Source: Thermaceae bacterium
Lineage (GTDB): Bacteria > Deinococcota > Deinococci > Deinococcales > Thermaceae
Assembly (NCBI GenBank): GCA_015478585.1
Contig: JADMIM010000033.1
Coordinates: forward strand, 1 to 34,446
Reading direction: 5' to 3'
Length of the DNA stretch: 34,446 bases
Part shown: in pieces, positions 14,417 to 21,668 of the stretch
How the letters are laid out: each line of letters opens with the position of its first letter
How positions within the stretch are numbered: position 1 is the first letter of the stretch
Program-made: the position numbers and the translations under genes
Notes under the pieces: generated by a model
Database searches by the model: none
Seen by the model: only the letters and a program-made list of their open reading frames with translations
What the model was told of the DNA's origin: nothing

Positions 14417-15229
14417 ATGGTTCAGCCCTTTATTCGTTTAGAGCATATCAACCACCAATATTCGGGTGGCAATAAAGCCCTAGTAGACATCAATCTGAGC
14501 CTGAGCGCCGAAGAGTTCACCGTTTTGATCGGCCCCTCGGGAGCTGGCAAATCTACACTGATGCGTGTTCTGAACGGCCTGGTACGGCCCACCTCGGGGA
14601 CGGTTTGGATCGAAAATGTGCCGATTACTGTTGTGCCCGAGCGCACCGTGCGTCTGGAGCGCCGCCGCATTGGGATGGTGTTTCAGCAGTTCAATCTGGT
14701 ACGGCGTTTGTCGGCACTAGAAAATGTCCTTCTGGGGCGGCTCGGTTTTATGCCGACCTGGCAGTCTACGCTCAAACGGTACTCGCGCGCTGACCGCGAG
14801 TTAGCGATGGGTTTGCTCGAGCGCGTGGGCCTCGCCGACCACGCCTGGCAGCGGGCGGATACGCTCTCCGGCGGACAGCAGCAGCGCGTGGGGATTGCCA
14901 GGGCCTTAGCTCAACAACCGCGATTAATCCTCGCCGACGAGCCGATCTCCGCCCTCGACCCCAAAAGCGCCGAGGGTGTGATGGACTTGCTGCGTGATAT
15001 TCAAGAACGCGATGGCATCGCAGTAATTGCCAACCTGCATTTCCTCGAGACCGTGCGCGAGTACGCGGCTCGAGTCATCGCGCTCAAAAAGGGTGCGGTG
15101 GTCTTCGACGGCAGGCTGGAAGAACTCACCGAGGCCGTCACACGGGAGCTGTACTACGGTGAAAAGGCCGCGCAGCCCCAGTATGCGTCGCAAGCCTCTG
15201 AGTTGAATGTCGCGCTCGAGTCGCGCTGA
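14417..15229 (+). CDS. phnC: Phosphonate ABC transporter ATP-binding protein PhnC
   Basis: This 270-residue ATPase has Walker A G-P-S-G-A-G-K-S-T at residues 39-47, a Q-loop F-Q-Q-F-N-L-V, the signature L-S-G-G-Q-Q-Q-R-V-G-I-A-R-A and Walker B L-I-L-A-D-E-P. The segment N-V-L-L-G-R-L-G and the A-D-E-P-I-S-A-L-D-P-K-S-A version of Walker B/D-loop are typical of PhnC. It powers uptake of phosphonates through PhnE with PhnD as binding protein. It is the first gene of the long phn operon and is preceded by a Pho-box-like element and a strong upstream terminator. The length agrees with the E. coli protein (about 262). Confidence 0.95.
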   Translation: MVQPFIRLEHINHQYSGGNKALVDINLSLSAEEFTVLIGPSGAGKSTLMRVLNGLVRPTSGTVWIENVPITVVPERTVRLERRRIGMVFQQFNLVRRLSALENVLLGRLGFMPTWQSTLKRYSRADRELAMGLLERVGLADHAWQRADTLSGGQQQRVGIARALAQQPRLILADEPISALDPKSAEGVMDLLRDIQERDGIAVIANLHFLETVREYAARVIALKKGAVVFDGRLEELTEAVTRELYYGEKAAQPQYASQASELNVALESR

Positions 15230-15276
15230 CCCTAACCTGACACCTTAGGGGTTCCATAGGGCCGGGAGGAACAACC

Positions 15277-16167
15277 ATGAAACGCATTGTGATTGCCACA
15301 GGTCTACTCGCCACGGCTTTGATTGCCGGAACCCTCAGCGCAGGTCTGGCCCAGCAGCAAGACCGCACCGGCTGGCCTACCGAGCTGCGCTACGCGGCGG
15401 TTCCGGTCGAAAACACCAAAGACGCCACCCAGCGCTACCAGGCGCTGCTTGACCACCTGCAAAAGACCCTCGGCATCCCGGTGAAGTTCTCCAACGGGGC
15501 CGACTACGCTGCGGTGATTCTGGGGATGCGCTCGAAGCAGGTGGATATGGCCGACTTCGGCGCGGATAGTTATTTGGAGGCCGTTGACCAGGGGGCCGGG
15601 GCTGAGGCCATCGTGGTGGGCGACAACATCAAAGGCGGGCTGGGCTACAACAGCCTGCTGCTGGTGAAGAACAGCAGCCCGATTAAGTCGGTGGCGGATG
15701 CCAAAGGCAAGACCTTCAGCTTTGTGGATCCCAACAGCACCTCGGGCTACCTGATCCCCCTGGTGTACTTCAACAATGAGCTGAAGATCAAGCCGCAGGA
15801 GTACTTCTCCCGTGTGGTCTTCGCTGGCTCGCACGAATCCTCGATTCTGGCGGTGGCGAACGGGCGGGTAGATATGGGGGCTACCAACGACCAGAGCTAC
15901 CAGCAGGCCATTGACAAGGGCTCGATCAAACAGGGCGACCTGCGCATCGTCTGGACCTCCAAGCCCATCCCCAACGGCCCCACCGCCCTGCGCAAGAACC
16001 TCCCCGAATCGTTCAAGAAGGCCGTGCAGGCCGCCTTCCTGAGCTTCAACGACCAAGCTGGGCTGACCGCCTTGGGCTTCAAGCGCTTCATGGCCGCCCA
16101 GGACTCGGCGTTCGACCCCATCCGCGATGCCCGGCAGCTCAAAAAGCAGCTCGGCGGCAGCAACTAG
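15277..16167 (+). CDS. phnD: Phosphonate-binding periplasmic protein PhnD
   Basis: The 296-residue product starts with a signal peptide (M-K-R-I-V, hydrophobic stretch, A-G-L-A-Q at about 22-26). It shows the PhnD pattern: L-R-Y-A-A-V-P-V-E, a D-F-G-A-D-S-Y-L-E-A segment, L-L-L-V-K-N-S-S-P, F-V-D-P-N-S-T-S-G-Y-L-I-P and G-A-T-N-D-Q-S-Y. The S-T-S-G-Y-L-I-P segment forms the phosphonate-binding helix start in the family. It captures phosphonate outside the membrane and delivers it to PhnE. An AGGAGG-like site (GGGAGGAAC) precedes the ATG. A hairpin after the gene probably raises its expression relative to downstream genes. Confidence 0.95.
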   Translation: MKRIVIATGLLATALIAGTLSAGLAQQQDRTGWPTELRYAAVPVENTKDATQRYQALLDHLQKTLGIPVKFSNGADYAAVILGMRSKQVDMADFGADSYLEAVDQGAGAEAIVVGDNIKGGLGYNSLLLVKNSSPIKSVADAKGKTFSFVDPNSTSGYLIPLVYFNNELKIKPQEYFSRVVFAGSHESSILAVANGRVDMGATNDQSYQQAIDKGSIKQGDLRIVWTSKPIPNGPTALRKNLPESFKKAVQAAFLSFNDQAGLTALGFKRFMAAQDSAFDPIRDARQLKKQLGGSN

Positions 16168-16175
16168 ACTTCTAG

Positions 16176-16206
16176 GCGGGACTCGAGGCATCGCCTCGAG
16201 TCCCGC
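16176..16206 (+). terminator. Hairpin between phnD and phnE (leaky terminator or mRNA stabiliser)
   Basis: GCGGGACTCGAGGC (16176-16189) and its perfect complement (16193-16206) flank a three-base loop and are followed by TTTCCTTT. It lies inside the operon, so it should be partial: it would lower phnE and downstream expression or protect the phnD transcript end. Confidence 0.75.
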
Positions 16207-16224
16207 TTTCCTTTGAAATAGGCT

Positions 16225-17058
16225 ATGGCCGCAATCTCCAACAAACCCGTGAGCACCGAGCCCCCCGCCTCGGTGCATGCCCGCCGCCGCTGGACGCTGG
16301 TAATGTGGATCGGTATCGCGGCGGTGTTCTACTGGTCTACCTTTGGCACCGAACTAAGCTTGCACCGGCTGCTGCTTGGGCTGGGCGAGAGCTGGCGCTA
16401 CCTGTTCGGCTCGCCTGACCGGCCTGGCTCGGGCTTTTTCCCACCGGATTTTAGCCGCCTGCCGGTCTACCTTGACCAGATGCTCCTGACCGTCAAAATG
16501 GCGATTTGGGGCACCGGTGCGGCGGTGGTGATGGCGATCCCGCTCTCGTTCCTGGCGGCCTCCAACACCTCGCCGCATCCAGTGATTTATCAAATCACCC
16601 GCCGCATCCTGGACTTGATGCGCGGCCTCAACGAGTTCGTGCTGGCCCTGATTTTCGTGGCGGCGGTGGGACTCGGGCCGTTCCCCGGCATCATCGCGCT
16701 GGCAGTGCATACCGCCGGCATCCTGGCGAAGCTCTTCGCTGAAGGGATTGAGGGCGTGGATCACGGGCAGCTCGAGGCCGTCCGCGCGGCGGGCAGCACC
16801 CGCTTTCAGATTTTTACCCACGGGGTCTGGCCGCAAATCGTCCCCCACGTGATCTCGATGAGCCTCTACCGCTTTGAGTCCAACGTGCGGGCGGCGACGG
16901 TGCTGGGACTAGTTGGGGCCGGGGGCATCGGCTTTTACATCACCGAGGCCATCCGGGGTTTTGACAACCGTGCGGCCTGCGCGATTCTAATCGTCATCCT
17001 GGCTTCGGTGTTCCTGGTGGATTTCCTCGGGGCCAAGATTCGGGAGAGGCTGACGTAA
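16225..17058 (+). CDS. phnE: Phosphonate ABC transporter permease PhnE
   Basis: The 277-residue membrane protein has several hydrophobic segments (for example V-M-W-I-G-I-A-A-V-F-Y-W near residue 30, then A-V-V-M-A-I-P-L-S-F-L-A-A and V-L-A-L-I-F-V-A-A-V-G-L-G). It contains the permease coupling loop E-A-V-R-A-A-G-S-T-R-F-Q-I-F that contacts PhnC. The sequence R-G-L-N-E-F-V-L-A-L-I-F and A-T-V-L-G-L-V-G-A-G-G-I-G are family hallmarks. It forms the translocation pore, probably as a homodimer. It is third in the operon, after a hairpin that probably attenuates transcription. Confidence 0.95.
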   Translation: MAAISNKPVSTEPPASVHARRRWTLVMWIGIAAVFYWSTFGTELSLHRLLLGLGESWRYLFGSPDRPGSGFFPPDFSRLPVYLDQMLLTVKMAIWGTGAAVVMAIPLSFLAASNTSPHPVIYQITRRILDLMRGLNEFVLALIFVAAVGLGPFPGIIALAVHTAGILAKLFAEGIEGVDHGQLEAVRAAGSTRFQIFTHGVWPQIVPHVISMSLYRFESNVRAATVLGLVGAGGIGFYITEAIRGFDNRAACAILIVILASVFLVDFLGAKIRERLT

Positions 17059-17060
17059 AG

Positions 17061-17507
17061 ATGTCAAACGTCGAATGTCGAATGTCGAACGCCCAAAGCG
17101 AGTGGCTGACCGCGCTAAATCGTGCTCCTGCCGAGGAAGTCAAAGCGTTTGCCGAAGGGCTGTTGCCCGAACTCGAGCCCCACGGCTTGCAAGTCCTGGG
17201 AAATCGCACTGGTCTCGTAATGCTGCCCGGTCAGGACACCGCTCAGGGAGCGTATTTCCACCTTGGCGAAATCCTTGTGTCGGAGGCCAGGGTTAAACTC
17301 GGCGACGCCGAAGGGTACACGGTTTGTTTGGGGCGAAACCTCGAGCAAGCCCTCGCCGTCGCCATCCTCGATGCCGCGATGCTGGGCGGGCTGCACAGCG
17401 AGCTAATCGAGACCTTCGTGAATCAGCAAAAAGCTGACCAGGAGGCTGCTGACGTTCGCCTGTTGCGGCAGGTCGAGGCGACCAGGGTGGAGATGGAGAC
17501 CTTCTGA
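17061..17507 (+). CDS. phnG: C-P lyase core subunit PhnG
   Basis: The 148-residue protein has the PhnG features R-T-G-L-V-M-L-P, F-H-L-G-E-I-L-V-S-E-A-R-V and G-Y-T-V-C-L-G-R-N-L-E-Q-A-L-A-V-A-I-L-D-A-A. With PhnH, PhnI and PhnJ it forms the core complex that transfers phosphonate to ribose triphosphate. The ATG at 17061 is used, but the first codons come from a tandem-repeat-like stretch (GTCGAATGTCGAATGTCGAACG), so translation may truly begin at the second ATG (17082). The stop overlaps phnH by one base (TGATG). E. coli PhnG is about 150 residues. Confidence 0.9.
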   Translation: MSNVECRMSNAQSEWLTALNRAPAEEVKAFAEGLLPELEPHGLQVLGNRTGLVMLPGQDTAQGAYFHLGEILVSEARVKLGDAEGYTVCLGRNLEQALAVAILDAAMLGGLHSELIETFVNQQKADQEAADVRLLRQVEATRVEMETF

Positions 17508-18091
17508 TGATCCCCGTTTTTTCTCCCCAAGAAGCCCAGGAGCGCGAGACCTTTCTCGCCTTGATGTGGGCCTTGAGCCGTCCTGGAGAGCCGAAAACCT
17601 TTGGAGGTATGAGTGACCTGGAGAGTAGCCGCACGGCGGCCTCGGCTAGGCCGAGCCTGGAAAGCGTGGGAAAAGCCTTATTGGACCTGGAAGCCAGTTT
17701 CTACACTGGCGATGAAAGCTTGCGCAAAGTCTTCGGGCGCTTGGGAGCGCGGTTTTTGGGGCCAGAAGCGGCGGCTTACCAGTTTTATCCGGCGGTAGGC
17801 GAGAGGGAACTGGTAGACCTGCACGAAGCTTCGGTGGGGACGCTGCTTGCACCCGAACAGTCGGCAACGGTTGTGGTGGCTTGTGTACTTGAGCCTGGCT
17901 TGAAACTAGCGCTTTCCGGGCCGGGAGTGCGGGGCTCGAGCCAAATCCAAATCAGCGGCTTGCCCAAAGCGTTTTGGAATCTACGCGACCAAAGGGTCCT
18001 CTTCCCGCTCGGCTGGGACGTATTTTTGGTCTCCGCAAAGAACGAAGTTATCGGTATCCCGCGCAGCACCAAAGTCGAGGTGGTGGGCTGA
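17507..18091 (+). CDS. phnH: C-P lyase core subunit PhnH
   Basis: This 194-residue protein is the same length as E. coli PhnH. It starts P-V-F-S-P-Q-E-A-Q-E-R-E-T-F-L-A-L-M-W-A-L-S-R-P-G in segments typical of the family, and later has P-G-V-R-G-S-S-Q and F-P-L-G-W-D-V-F-L-V. PhnH is a PLP-transferase-like fold without the cofactor that pairs in the core complex; its exact catalytic part is not settled. Start and stop overlap phnG and phnI by one base each (TGATG), showing strong translational coupling. Confidence 0.92.
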   Translation: MIPVFSPQEAQERETFLALMWALSRPGEPKTFGGMSDLESSRTAASARPSLESVGKALLDLEASFYTGDESLRKVFGRLGARFLGPEAAAYQFYPAVGERELVDLHEASVGTLLAPEQSATVVVACVLEPGLKLALSGPGVRGSSQIQISGLPKAFWNLRDQRVLFPLGWDVFLVSAKNEVIGIPRSTKVEVVG

Positions 18092-19182
18092 TGGCGTATG
18101 TGGCGGCCAGAGGCGGCGAGGGGGCCATTCAGAACGCGGAGGCTTTATATCGCGCCTTGAACGGCCCTTTGGATGCGGAGTTTATGGGGAGGCTCGAGCA
18201 AACCCTTCCGTATCTGATTGACCGGGTGATGGGCGAAGGCTCGCTCTATGCGCCCGAACTCGCAGCACTGGCAATCGCGCAAACCGGCGGCGACTTGTAC
18301 GAGGCCGTCCTACTGCTGCGGGCGTACCGTTCGACCCAGCCGCGCCTGGCTTATGCCGAGCCGGTGAGTGCCGAGACCATGCTCACCGTGCGGCGGATTT
18401 CGGCGGCGTTCAAGGACATTCCGGGCGGGCAGATTCTCGGGCCCACGCTCGATTACAGCCACCGGGTGCTGCGTCTGGAGGCCCTAAGCTCCCCTCTCCC
18501 TGATGGAGCGAGGGCGGGGGTGAGGGAGGCCGATGCCCCTGCGCCGCCGTCGCCGCGTCCTGTGGCCGATTGGCATCGTGAAACCGGGCTGATGGCTCCG
18601 CTCAGGAATGAACCCATCACCCCCGCCGAAATCCCCGATCTGACCCGTGAACCGTTGATGTTTCCTGCGTCCCGCTCGCACCGCTTGCAGGCGCTCTCGA
18701 GGGCTGACACCGGCGGGGTTCTGGCCCTCGGCTACGCCAACATGCGCGGCTACGGTGGCATCCACCCCACCGTGAACGAGGTGCGTCTAGCGCTCGCCGA
18801 AGTCGAGCTCAAGCATCCCGTGACTGGAGCAGTTTTCAGCGCGGGCCGAGTGCGCTACAGCCAGGCCGAGGTCGTCACCGAGTTTGGCGAGCAAGAGGGC
18901 CAGAAACCTTCTTTGTCACTAGGATTTGCTGCCACGCTCGGCTGGAACGAGGTCAAGCTGATCGCGGCCTCGATGCTCGACTCCGCCATGAGCCTTCCCG
19001 AGCCGCACCCTGCGCACACCGAAGAGTTCGTGCTGATGCACACCGAGCCGGTGGAGGCGAGCGGATTCTGCATCCACTACAAGCTGCCGCACTATGTCAC
19101 CTTCAGCAGCGCCTTGGATACGTTACGGAAGGCTCGAGCAAACGCCGACGAGGCCGAAGACCCGGTAGGAGTCGGCAAATGA
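18091..19182 (+). CDS. phnI: C-P lyase core subunit PhnI, with a repeat-derived insertion
   Basis: From the ATG at 18091 (overlapping the phnH stop) the product is 363 residues long (E. coli about 354). It begins M-A-Y-V-A-A-R-G-G-E-G-A-I and contains G-Y-A-N-M-R-G-Y-G and A-S-G-F-C-I-H-Y-K-L-P-H-Y-V-T-F. His329 and His334 there match the zinc-binding His328/His333 of the E. coli enzyme. PhnI is the nucleosidase that displaces adenine from ATP or GTP to make the ribose phosphonate triphosphate. Residues about 133-148 are encoded by a stretch that looks like an interspersed CCCTCTCCCT...GTGAGGGAG repeat inserted in frame in a surface linker. The stop overlaps the next small ORF by four bases. 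Confidence 0.93.
   Translation: MAYVAARGGEGAIQNAEALYRALNGPLDAEFMGRLEQTLPYLIDRVMGEGSLYAPELAALAIAQTGGDLYEAVLLLRAYRSTQPRLAYAEPVSAETMLTVRRISAAFKDIPGGQILGPTLDYSHRVLRLEALSSPLPDGARAGVREADAPAPPSPRPVADWHRETGLMAPLRNEPITPAEIPDLTREPLMFPASRSHRLQALSRADTGGVLALGYANMRGYGGIHPTVNEVRLALAEVELKHPVTGAVFSAGRVRYSQAEVVTEFGEQEGQKPSLSLGFAATLGWNEVKLIAASMLDSAMSLPEPHPAHTEEFVLMHTEPVEASGFCIHYKLPHYVTFSSALDTLRKARANADEAEDPVGVGK
18487..18533 (+). repeat. REP-like imperfect palindrome inside phnI
   Basis: AGCTCCCCTCTCCCTGATGG and, directly after, AGCGAGGGCGGGGGTGAGGG form an imperfect palindrome. This is the familiar CTCTCCC-loop-GGG-GTGAGGG design of short interspersed bacterial repeats. It keeps the reading frame of phnI. Confidence 0.5.
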
Positions 19183-19325
19183 TTCGGCACATCAAGCTCG
19201 TCAACAAAGCCTCTCCTTGGGAACGCGATTATCAAATCCTGTTCCAAACGCATGTTGTGGCAAGCATCAGGGGAGGTGGCGAAGCATTAGCTGGGCCGGA
19301 GGGGTTAAGACGAGGTGGCACATGA
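19179..19325 (+). CDS. 48-residue protein of unknown function between phnI and phnJ
   Basis: ATG 19179 overlaps the phnI stop and TGA 19323-19325 overlaps the phnJ ATG, both as ATGA, the spacing seen throughout this operon. The product starts M-I-R-H-I-K-L-V-N-K-A-S-P-W-E-R-D-Y-Q and ends in a Gly/Arg-rich tail; it is basic, has no cysteine, no signal peptide and no membrane segment. I do not recognise it. If it is not translated, ribosomes would have to re-initiate 140 bases downstream at phnJ, so translation of this frame is plausible as coupling at least. It could be a small partner of the unusual PhnJ or a relic of an inserted gene. Confidence 0.6.
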   Translation: MIRHIKLVNKASPWERDYQILFQTHVVASIRGGGEALAGPEGLRRGGT

Positions 19326-20254
19326 GCCTCGCCGACCTTACTTTCCCCCGCCAGGACTATAGCTACGCTTTCCTGGATGCCTTCGCCAAGCGCGAGTTGC
19401 GCCGCAGCATCCTCAAGGCGATTGCGATTCCTGGCTACCAGGTTCCCTACGCCAGCCGCGAAGTGCCGATGGCGAGAGGCTGGGGCACGGGCGGGCTGCA
19501 AGTTTCGCTGGCGCTGGTCGGGCCGGACGACACCGTGAAAGTGATTGACCAGGGCGACGATGACTCGGTGAACGCCGCCAATCTGCGCCGTTTCATCGCG
19601 CGGATGACCGGGGTTAAGACCACGACGGACGCGCTCTCGGCCACCCTCATCCAGAGCCGCCACCGCATCCCCGAGGAGATACTCGGCGAACATCAGGTGC
19701 TGGTGCTGCAAGTGCCTTTCCCAGAGCCGCTGTACCAGGTCGAAACCAGCTTTGCCAAAACCAAGGAGATGCACGCCGACGCAGAGTATTCGCCAATGTG
19801 GCTCTCGATCTACGAAAGCTTAGTGCGCTACAACACCAACACCCACGGGGCCGACTATCCCGTTGTCGTTAACGGACGTTACCTGATGGCTCCGAGCCCG
19901 ATTCCGCGCTGGGACAACCCCAAGCTGCACATGGCGGCGCATCTGACGTTGTTGTCGGCAGGACGGGAAAAACGGCTCTATGCAGTTCCGCCCTACACCG
20001 AAGTTCGCCCGCTCGAGTTCGAGGATGTTCCCTTCGAGGTGGAAGACCAGCGCGGCTGGACCGATGAATCCACCGGCACACGCAATAAGTTCATGAACGA
20101 GATTCCGCTCGAGGGAGGACTTTCGCGCTACGAGCTTTCTGATTCGGACTACAAGCGCAAGCTCGAGACTCAGGATCCAAAGCTCGGCACGACTTATTAC
20201 AACCACAACGGGCGTTTTTACATCGAAGGCTACCTGCGCGGGAGGAACCGATGA
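19322..20254 (+). CDS. phnJ: PhnJ homologue lacking all cysteines (C-P lyase radical-SAM subunit variant)
   Basis: The 310-residue product is clearly PhnJ: A-I-P-G-Y-Q-V-P-Y (Gly38 conserved), G-W-G-T-G-G-L-Q, V-I-D-Q-G-D-D-D-S-V-N, T-L-I-Q-S-R-H-R-I-P-E, S-P-I-P-R-W-D-N-P-K and G-R-E-K-R-L-Y-A-V-P-P-Y-T. PhnJ cleaves the C-P bond with a 4Fe-4S cluster, S-adenosylmethionine and a catalytic cysteine; in E. coli these are Cys241, Cys244, Cys266 and Cys272. Here the protein contains no cysteine. A gapless alignment of the C-terminal segment to E. coli (from memory) puts Thr247, Ser250, Leu272 and Lys278 at those positions, within an otherwise matching S-D-S-D-Y context. No stop or frameshift is present, and ATGA overlaps link it to both neighbours. 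The chemistry must differ, or this subunit is no longer catalytic. Confidence 0.95.
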   Translation: MSLADLTFPRQDYSYAFLDAFAKRELRRSILKAIAIPGYQVPYASREVPMARGWGTGGLQVSLALVGPDDTVKVIDQGDDDSVNAANLRRFIARMTGVKTTTDALSATLIQSRHRIPEEILGEHQVLVLQVPFPEPLYQVETSFAKTKEMHADAEYSPMWLSIYESLVRYNTNTHGADYPVVVNGRYLMAPSPIPRWDNPKLHMAAHLTLLSAGREKRLYAVPPYTEVRPLEFEDVPFEVEDQRGWTDESTGTRNKFMNEIPLEGGLSRYELSDSDYKRKLETQDPKLGTTYYNHNGRFYIEGYLRGRNR

Positions 20255-21057
20255 CCGCCGCGCCGCGACTGGATGCGCCCCGGCTGCTCAAGGCCCAGCC
20301 CGTGCTGAGCACGGTGGGGTTGCGGAAGACCTACGGGAAGGTGGTGGCGCTCGAGGATGTTTCACTTCACGCCTACCGGGGAGAAGTTCTGGGCATCGTG
20401 GGCGAGTCGGGGTCAGGGAAATCCACGGTGTTGCGCCTGCTGAACCTGCAAGAGTCCCCCGACGGGGGCGAGTATTTTCTCGACCTTCCTGAGCGCAACA
20501 GGCAAAACCTGTTCGTGCTGAACCGCTTCGAGACCCGTCAGGTGCGCGTTCACCACATCGGCATCGTCTACCAGAACCCGCACCTTGGCCTACGGATGAA
20601 GAACACCTCCTCCGGCAACGTCGCCGAGCGGCTGATTCTAGCTGGGGAGCGCACCTTTGCCACCTTGCGCGGCTCGGCCAGAGACTCGCTCTCGGCCTCG
20701 GAGTTCCCCGTCGCCCGGATGGACGACCCGCCTTTCAAGCTCTCGGGCGGGATGCAGCAGCGCGTTCAGCTCGCCAAAGCGATTGCCCTGCGCCCCACCC
20801 TGCTCCTCCTCGACGAGCCCACCACCGGCCTCGATGTCTCGGTGCAGGCCCTGGTATTGGACACCCTCAAGCGGCTCCAGTACGAACTCGGCATCACCCT
20901 GATTATCGTCTCACACGACCTCGGTGTGATTCGCACCCTGGCTGACCGGGTGATGGTGATGCGTGGCGGGCGTGTGGTCGAGGCCGGGCTCACCGACCAG
21001 ATTTTGGAAGACCCCCAGCACCCCTACACCCAGCAGCTTGTTCACGCCAAATTATGA
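20251..21057 (+). CDS. phnK: C-P lyase ABC-type ATPase PhnK
   Basis: The 268-residue protein has Walker [10 protein letters not shown], the signature [14 protein letters not shown] and Walker [14 protein letters not shown], followed by the H-loop V-S-H-D-L-G-V. It resembles dipeptide-transporter ATPases but, like E. coli PhnK, has the specific P-E-R-N-R-Q region and operon position. PhnK docks on the PhnGHIJ core at PhnJ as a dimer, probably driving opening of the active site. The ATG overlaps the phnJ stop (ATGA), and its own stop overlaps the next gene in the same way. The presence of a normal PhnK argues that the PhnJ variant is still part of an assembled complex. Confidence 0.93.
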   Translation: MTAAPRLDAPRLLKAQPVLSTVGLRKTYGKVVALEDVSLHAYRGEVLGIVGESGSGKSTVLRLLNLQESPDGGEYFLDLPERNRQNLFVLNRFETRQVRVHHIGIVYQNPHLGLRMKNTSSGNVAERLILAGERTFATLRGSARDSLSASEFPVARMDDPPFKLSGGMQQRVQLAKAIALRPTLLLLDEPTTGLDVSVQALVLDTLKRLQYELGITLIIVSHDLGVIRTLADRVMVMRGGRVVEAGLTDQILEDPQHPYTQQLVHAKL

Positions 21058-21668
21058 AACTCACCCCCCAGCCCACCGTTCACCCTGCCGCTCTGGTACG
21101 GGATTCACGGCTTGGCCTCTGGACGCAAATTGCTGAAGGGGTACAGTTCTTTGAATCCACCTTAGGCGACTACAGCTACGTGATGGAGCAAAGCCAAATC
21201 ATCTATACGGCTATCGGCAAGTTCTGTTCGATCGCCAGCTACGTCAGGCTGAATCCGGGAAATCACCCTCTGGAGCGCCCTTCCTCGCACCACTTCACCT
21301 ACCGCTCGGATGCTTATGAGTTGGGCCAGGACGACGCGGCGTTTTTCGAGTGGCGGCGCGAACACGCGGTCAACATCGGGCACGACGTGTGGATAGGTCA
21401 TAACGCTACCGTCCTGCCCGGCGTAAGCGTGGGGAACGGCGCGGCGATTGGCGCGGGCGCGGTTGTCACCAAGGATATCGAGCCTTATACCGTCGTGGCC
21501 GGGGTTCCAGCAAAGCCTCTACGACAACGCTTCAGCTCGAGAATAGCCGAGCGACTGGAAGCTTTAGCCTGGTGGGACTGGCCCAGAGACGTGCTCGAGG
21601 CCCGTTTCCCCGATTTCCGGGGCGATGTGGAAGCCTTCTTAGAAAAGTACGAGGAGGTGAAGGTATGA
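21054..21668 (+). CDS. Phosphonate-operon hexapeptide-repeat acetyltransferase
   Basis: This 204-residue protein has left-handed beta-helix hexapeptide repeats (for example [16 protein letters not shown] and [15 protein letters not shown]) and the xenobiotic-acetyltransferase loop N-P-G-N-H-P-L with S-H-H-F-T-Y, whose His is the likely general base. It matches the phosphonate-metabolism transferase family often encoded with phn genes (TIGR03308 as I remember it). It probably acetylates aminoalkyl-phosphonates using acetyl-CoA, as PhnO does in E. coli with an unrelated fold. It is joined to phnK and the phosphoesterase by ATGA overlaps. Confidence 0.85.
   Translation: MKLTPQPTVHPAALVRDSRLGLWTQIAEGVQFFESTLGDYSYVMEQSQIIYTAIGKFCSIASYVRLNPGNHPLERPSSHHFTYRSDAYELGQDDAAFFEWRREHAVNIGHDVWIGHNATVLPGVSVGNGAAIGAGAVVTKDIEPYTVVAGVPAKPLRQRFSSRIAERLEALAWWDWPRDVLEARFPDFRGDVEAFLEKYEEVKV

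Noticed and set aside
15304-16278. A 324-codon open frame antisense to phnD
   Set aside because: It is a by-product of high GC in the third position of phnD; no start signal or recognisable domain, while phnD is certain.
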